Shown piece by piece: positions 7,061 to 10,101 of a DNA stretch of 10,101 nt. Made by a program: the position numbers and the translations under genes. Numbering within the stretch: the first letter of the stretch is position 1; the number at the start of each line of letters is the position of its first letter. Under the pieces are notes generated by a model that worked only from the letters and a program-made list of their open reading frames with translations, had not been told where the DNA came from and did not search any database. Origin of the DNA: Anaerolineaceae bacterium (lineage in GTDB: Bacteria > Chloroflexota > Anaerolineae > Anaerolineales > Anaerolineaceae); NCBI GenBank assembly GCA_003524305.1, contig DQHW01000009.1, positions 91,588 to 101,688 of the forward strand, in the 5' to 3' direction.

Positions 7061-8433
7061 TGACACACATTCATCTTATCGGTATCGGTGGATCTGGAAT
7101 CTCTTCGATCGCGCGCGTGCTCCTCGAAAAAGGGTACACGGTCAGCGGCTCGGATCGATCATTATCGTCCTTGGCTTTGGAACTTCAACAAGCCGGCGTC
7201 GCAGTCTATGAAGGTCATGCACCAACAAACATTAAAGGAGCAGATATGGTAGTTCGCTCTTCAGCTATATTGGATGATAACGTTGAAGTCATGGAAGCAA
7301 AAAGATTGGGCATTCCAGTCTTAAAACGCTCAGATTTTCTTGGCAGCCTGATGGAAAAGAACATCGGCATTGCCATCGCCGGTACGAACGGTAAAACCAC
7401 CACTTCGGCCCTGATGGCCTGGTCGCTTTATCGGCTCGGACTCGACCCCAGCTACATTTTGGGCGGCGTTTCAAAGAATCTCGGTATCAATGCCCACGCC
7501 GGAACCGGCAACCATTTCGTCATCGAAGCGGACGAATATGACCGTATGTTCCTCGGTCTTACCCCCGGCGCCATCCTTATCACCAATGTCGAATACGATC
7601 ATCCTGATTGCTTCCCGACACCCGTGGATTACGCACTTGCCTTCAAAGAATTCATCATGCGCTTGAAACCCAACGGCTTCATCCTTGCAGATCACGACAG
7701 CGCTGTTACTCATAACTTATTTGATTCGCTGCCTCCACTCACCCGTGGATACACCTATGGTCTGCACTCCATGTCAGATTACCGCGCCATCAACCTCAAA
7801 CAGAACCAAATTGGCGGGTTCACTTTTGATGTCGTGTTCACCCCCGAATCACTGCCCATCACCACGGTTAGCCTTCAGATTCCCGGTGAGCATAATGTGC
7901 GCAACGCTTTGGGTGTCATCGCAGTTCATCACCAGCTTGGCACCAATGTTCATAAAGCTGCCCAATCGCTCTCCGAGTTCAAAGGCACCGGGCGCCGATT
8001 TGATATTATCGGCGAAGTCAATGGAATTACAGTGATTGATGACTACGCGCATAATCCTAGCAAGATCAAGGCAGCCCTTGCCGCCACCCGTGTGCGCTTT
8101 CCGGGGCACCGTGTTGTCGCGGTCTGGCAGCCTCACACTTACTCGCGCACCCACGCCCTTGCCGCGGAATTTATCCGCTCGCTCGAAAACGCTGACCTCA
8201 TCATCGTTTCCGAGATTTATGCCTCACGCGAAAAGGTTGAAGATTACTCCTCCAAGGAACTCGTTCAGCAGATGGATTTGCGCAAAGCGCTCTTCATCGC
8301 TGGCATACCTGAAATTACCCGTTACCTCGTCCGCCATCTACTGCCCGGTGATGTTTTGATCGTTCTCTCCGCTGGCGACGCAGACCAGGTTTGCAAATCG
8401 GTTCTGTCTCAATTAAGTGAAAGGAAGGCGTAA
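7060..8433 (+). CDS. murC: UDP-N-acetylmuramate--L-alanine ligase
   Basis: This ATP-dependent cytoplasmic ligase attaches the first peptide residue, L-Ala, to UDP-MurNAc. At 457 residues it has normal length. The N-terminal Rossmann domain opens with HLIGIGGSGIS, followed by the P-loop GTNGKTTT at 108-115 (Lys112), EADEYD at 156-161, NVEYDHPD around 177-183, GEHNVRNA from 276, GRRF, then DDYAHNP at 327-333, WQPHTYSRT and LSAGDADQ. The family usually has GTHGKTTT, EADESD and DDYAHHP, so three positions vary. EADEYD is also seen in the related recycling ligase Mpl, but cluster position favours MurC. The ATG at 7060 overlaps the preceding stop by one base; an in-frame extension upstream to 6961 lies in the membrane-protein gene and is rejected. 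The ribosome site is weak (GGTGGTG), which fits coupling. Confidence 0.93.
   Translation: MTHIHLIGIGGSGISSIARVLLEKGYTVSGSDRSLSSLALELQQAGVAVYEGHAPTNIKGADMVVRSSAILDDNVEVMEAKRLGIPVLKRSDFLGSLMEKNIGIAIAGTNGKTTTSALMAWSLYRLGLDPSYILGGVSKNLGINAHAGTGNHFVIEADEYDRMFLGLTPGAILITNVEYDHPDCFPTPVDYALAFKEFIMRLKPNGFILADHDSAVTHNLFDSLPPLTRGYTYGLHSMSDYRAINLKQNQIGGFTFDVVFTPESLPITTVSLQIPGEHNVRNALGVIAVHHQLGTNVHKAAQSLSEFKGTGRRFDIIGEVNGITVIDDYAHNPSKIKAALAATRVRFPGHRVVAVWQPHTYSRTHALAAEFIRSLENADLIIVSEIYASREKVEDYSSKELVQQMDLRKALFIAGIPEITRYLVRHLLPGDVLIVLSAGDADQVCKSVLSQLSERKA
8421..8428 (+). promoter_or_regulatory. Shine-Dalgarno site of the 63-residue protein gene
   Basis: AAGGAAGG lies 5 bases before ATG 8434, inside the last codons of murC. 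It is good evidence that the short gene is translated. Confidence 0.75.
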
Positions 8434-8625
8434 ATGGCAGGAAATCACGTAGACAGTGTTAACCTTGTTCAGGTCACTGATCGCCCCCAGACTCGCCTGG
8501 TCGATTTTACCCGTATCCAGGTTGCACCTGAACCACAAAAGAAACAGGAAGAATTCAAGGCGCTCAGTTTGGCAGAACGCCAGGAATTACTGCAAAAATT
8601 GATTAATCGAGTGAAATCACTCTAA
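8434..8625 (+). CDS. Small hypothetical protein between murC and murB (63 residues)
   Basis: I do not recognise this protein. It is hydrophilic, with no signal peptide or membrane segment. Residues 1-40 are polar, with a VDFTRIQV stretch (23-30) that could form a strand, then a charged linker PEPQKKQEE. Residues 44-62, from LSLAERQELL to the last Val-Lys-Ser, look like one amphipathic helix with regularly spaced leucines, suitable for dimerisation or for docking to a partner. The ATG follows the murC TAA directly, with a strong ribosome site, and the stop is 4 bases before murB. Tight packing and a good ribosome site argue for a real gene. A role linked to MurC or MurB is inferred only from position. 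Confidence 0.75.
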   Translation: MAGNHVDSVNLVQVTDRPQTRLVDFTRIQVAPEPQKKQEEFKALSLAERQELLQKLINRVKSL

Positions 8626-8629
8626 GATA

Positions 8630-9550
8630 ATGATGAAAAAGCTTGAGCAGTTGAGACAATACTTCGGCGCCCGCCTGCAGGAGAACACCCGCATGGCCAG
8701 CCTTACCACCTCTCGTGTGGGTGGTCCTGCTGCTTGCGTTGTCGCTTGTACTTCAGCTGCTGAATTGGCCGCGGATGTTCAATACCTCTGGCAGAATGAC
8801 ATTCCACTCCAGGTTTTAGGCAGCGGATCGAACGTTCTCGTGAGCGACAAGGGCATTGACTGCGTCATCCTGCAAAACAAAGCCAAGAAGTTTGTCTTTG
8901 AAAACCTTGAAGGTCAACCCGTGGTCAACGCCGAATCCGGCGCCACCCTCATCACCATCGTTCGTGATGCCGCTCAAAAAGGATTTGATGGCCTCGTCTG
9001 GGCTTCCACCATCCCCGGCACGTTGGGCGGAGCAGTCTACGGCAACGCTGGCGCCCACGGCGGCGACATGAACCACAGTCTTGTTATGGCAGAAATCTTG
9101 CACCGTGATAAGGGTATGTTGTCGATGAATGCGGAACAAATGCAGTACGCATATCGTTCCAGCATCCTTAAGCGTTCACCCGGTTCAGCGGTAATCCTTT
9201 CAGCAGTTCTGGCCTTGCGTGCCGGCGACCCCGAAGAGATTAAAGCAGCCATCAAGGTGAATGCAGAAAAACGTCACTGCAGCCAGCCTTCAGGCTCTTG
9301 CTTCGGTTCCACCTTCAAGAACCCTGCTGGTGATTCAGCCGGTCGTCTCATCGAGGCAGCCGGGCTTAAAGGCACCCGCATTGGCGGAGTGGAGATCAGC
9401 ACCCTCCACGCAAATTTCATGCTCAACGACGGCACCGGCTGCGCGCAAGATTACCGCAACCTGGTGCTTTTGGCTCAAAAGACGGTTTTTGAAAAATTCG
9501 GCGTCAAACTTGAACTCGAAATCGAAATGATAGGAAAGTGGCAGGACTAA
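8630..9550 (+). CDS. murB: UDP-N-acetylenolpyruvoylglucosamine reductase
   Basis: This FAD-dependent cytoplasmic enzyme reduces UDP-GlcNAc-enolpyruvate with NADPH to UDP-MurNAc, the precursor used by MurC. At 306 residues it has the length of the shorter MurB enzymes. The FAD domain shows TTSRVGGPA around 26-34, LGSGSNVLVSD, and the IPGTLGGAVYGNAGAHGG loop. The substrate domain has YAYRSS at 173-178 with Arg176, GSTFKNP at 226-232 holding Ser227, the likely proton donor, and AGLKGTRIGG. LELEIEMIG near the end provides Glu297, equivalent to the conserved C-terminal glutamate. Two ATGs stand in tandem (8630 and 8633), and no clear ribosome site precedes them, so the exact start is uncertain by one residue and translation probably relies on coupling to the 63-residue gene 4 bases upstream. 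Confidence 0.96.
   Translation: MMKKLEQLRQYFGARLQENTRMASLTTSRVGGPAACVVACTSAAELAADVQYLWQNDIPLQVLGSGSNVLVSDKGIDCVILQNKAKKFVFENLEGQPVVNAESGATLITIVRDAAQKGFDGLVWASTIPGTLGGAVYGNAGAHGGDMNHSLVMAEILHRDKGMLSMNAEQMQYAYRSSILKRSPGSAVILSAVLALRAGDPEEIKAAIKVNAEKRHCSQPSGSCFGSTFKNPAGDSAGRLIEAAGLKGTRIGGVEISTLHANFMLNDGTGCAQDYRNLVLLAQKTVFEKFGVKLELEIEMIGKWQD
9543..9546 (+). promoter_or_regulatory. Shine-Dalgarno site of ddl
   Basis: AGGA overlaps the end of murB and lies 7 bases before ATG 9554. Confidence 0.6.
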
Positions 9551-9553
9551 AGC

Positions 9554-10101
9554 ATGACCAAAAAGATGAACATCGCAGTGATTTTCGGCGGACGCTCAGG
9601 CGAACATGAGGTTTCTCTCATGAGCGCTCGTTCCGTTTTATCGGTCCTCAACCCTGAAAAATTCGATGTCACCCAAATTGGCATCACGCATGAAGGCGCC
9701 TGGCTCACCGGCAAGAATGTGATTGAAGCCTTTGAATCCAACGCACTCGGCAACCTCCACCCTGTGGTGCTGCTGCCAGAACCCCGCGGAGGCATGCTCT
9801 ATACCCTCAAAGGCACCGCGCTCGAGCCCCTTGCCAAAATGGATGTCATCTTCCCTGTACTGCACGGCACTTTCGGCGAAGACGGCACCATGCAGGGTCT
9901 GCTCGAACTTGCAGATGTTGCCTATGTAGGCTGCGGTGTACTCAGCTCCTCTGTCGGCATGGATAAGAACCTCTTCAAAGATGTCATGCGCACCAACCAC
10001 ATCCCCGTTGTGGATTCTGTGCTTGCCAACCGCGCCGACATCACCACCTCCATGGAAAATACCATCAAACACATCGAATCTCAATGTGCATATCCCGTCT
10101 C
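9554..10101 (+). CDS. ddl: D-alanine--D-alanine ligase (partial, 3' end outside window)
   Basis: This ATP-grasp ligase joins two D-alanines to make the dipeptide that MurF adds. The frame is open from ATG 9554 to the right edge, 182 residues, about half of a normal Ddl. The N-terminal domain has IAVIFGGRSGEHEVS, with Glu17 matching the conserved glutamate that holds the first D-Ala, then VLHGTFGEDGTMQG at 102-115 and YVGCGVLSSSVGMDK up to 138, both Ddl signatures. The ATP-grasp active site and the omega-loop residue that separates D-Ala-D-Ala from D-Ala-D-Lac ligases lie beyond the edge, so specificity cannot be read here. It starts 3 bases after murB. Position beside the mur genes supports a housekeeping Ddl rather than a resistance ligase. 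Confidence 0.94.
   Translation, partial: MTKKMNIAVIFGGRSGEHEVSLMSARSVLSVLNPEKFDVTQIGITHEGAWLTGKNVIEAFESNALGNLHPVVLLPEPRGGMLYTLKGTALEPLAKMDVIFPVLHGTFGEDGTMQGLLELADVAYVGCGVLSSSVGMDKNLFKDVMRTNHIPVVDSVLANRADITTSMENTIKHIESQCAYPV

Noticed and set aside
9638..10084. 148-residue open frame on the minus strand
   Set aside because: It lies wholly antisense to the clearly coding ddl, with rare-looking composition and no recognisable domain; it is a shadow of ddl codon use.

Overview
The window is one uninterrupted plus-strand stretch of a division and cell wall (dcw) cluster. It holds the 3' end of a class B penicillin-binding protein gene (ftsI/pbp2 type), then murF, mraY, murD, ftsW, murG, a gene for a CvpA-like membrane protein, murC, a gene for an unrecognised 63-residue protein, murB, and the 5' part of a D-Ala-D-Ala ligase gene (ddl) that runs off the right edge. 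There is no intergenic stretch longer than 8 bases. I found no RNA gene, mobile element, CRISPR array, terminator or convincing internal promoter.

Organism: a bacterium that makes peptidoglycan, with roughly balanced base composition. Several motif variants together recall Chloroflexota of the Anaerolineae type: MurG with GGTGGGVYPAL, FtsW with QPDVSAAAT and TDSIFSVIAEE, MurC with EADEYD and DDYAHNP, and MurD with NDCIATAPER. This placement rests on memory of family sequences, not on a search, and is moderately confident at best.

Layout: positions 1-464 carry the transpeptidase end with its KTGT motif. Positions 473-4262 carry murF, mraY and murD, which finish UDP-MurNAc-pentapeptide, build lipid I and add D-Glu. 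Positions 4259-6533 carry ftsW and murG, for the septal SEDS polymerase and lipid II synthesis. Positions 6530-7060 carry the CvpA-like membrane protein. Positions 7060-9550 carry murC, the 63-residue protein and murB, the early cytoplasmic steps. Position 9554 onward is ddl. Junctions run from a 77-base overlap (ftsW/murG) through 4-base ATGA or GTGA overlaps to gaps of at most 8 bases, so the genes are very probably co-transcribed and translationally coupled.

Together the products take UDP-GlcNAc-enolpyruvate (MurB) through MurC, MurD and MurF, with D-Ala-D-Ala from Ddl. MraY and MurG then make lipid I and lipid II at the membrane, and FtsW with the class B PBP polymerises and cross-links it at the septum. 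murE is not at its usual place between ftsI and murF. Most of the window is a conventional pathway. The parts least explained by known biology are the CvpA-like insertion, the 63-residue protein, the long ftsW/murG overlap with its arginine-rich tail, and a set of substitutions in usually conserved motifs.
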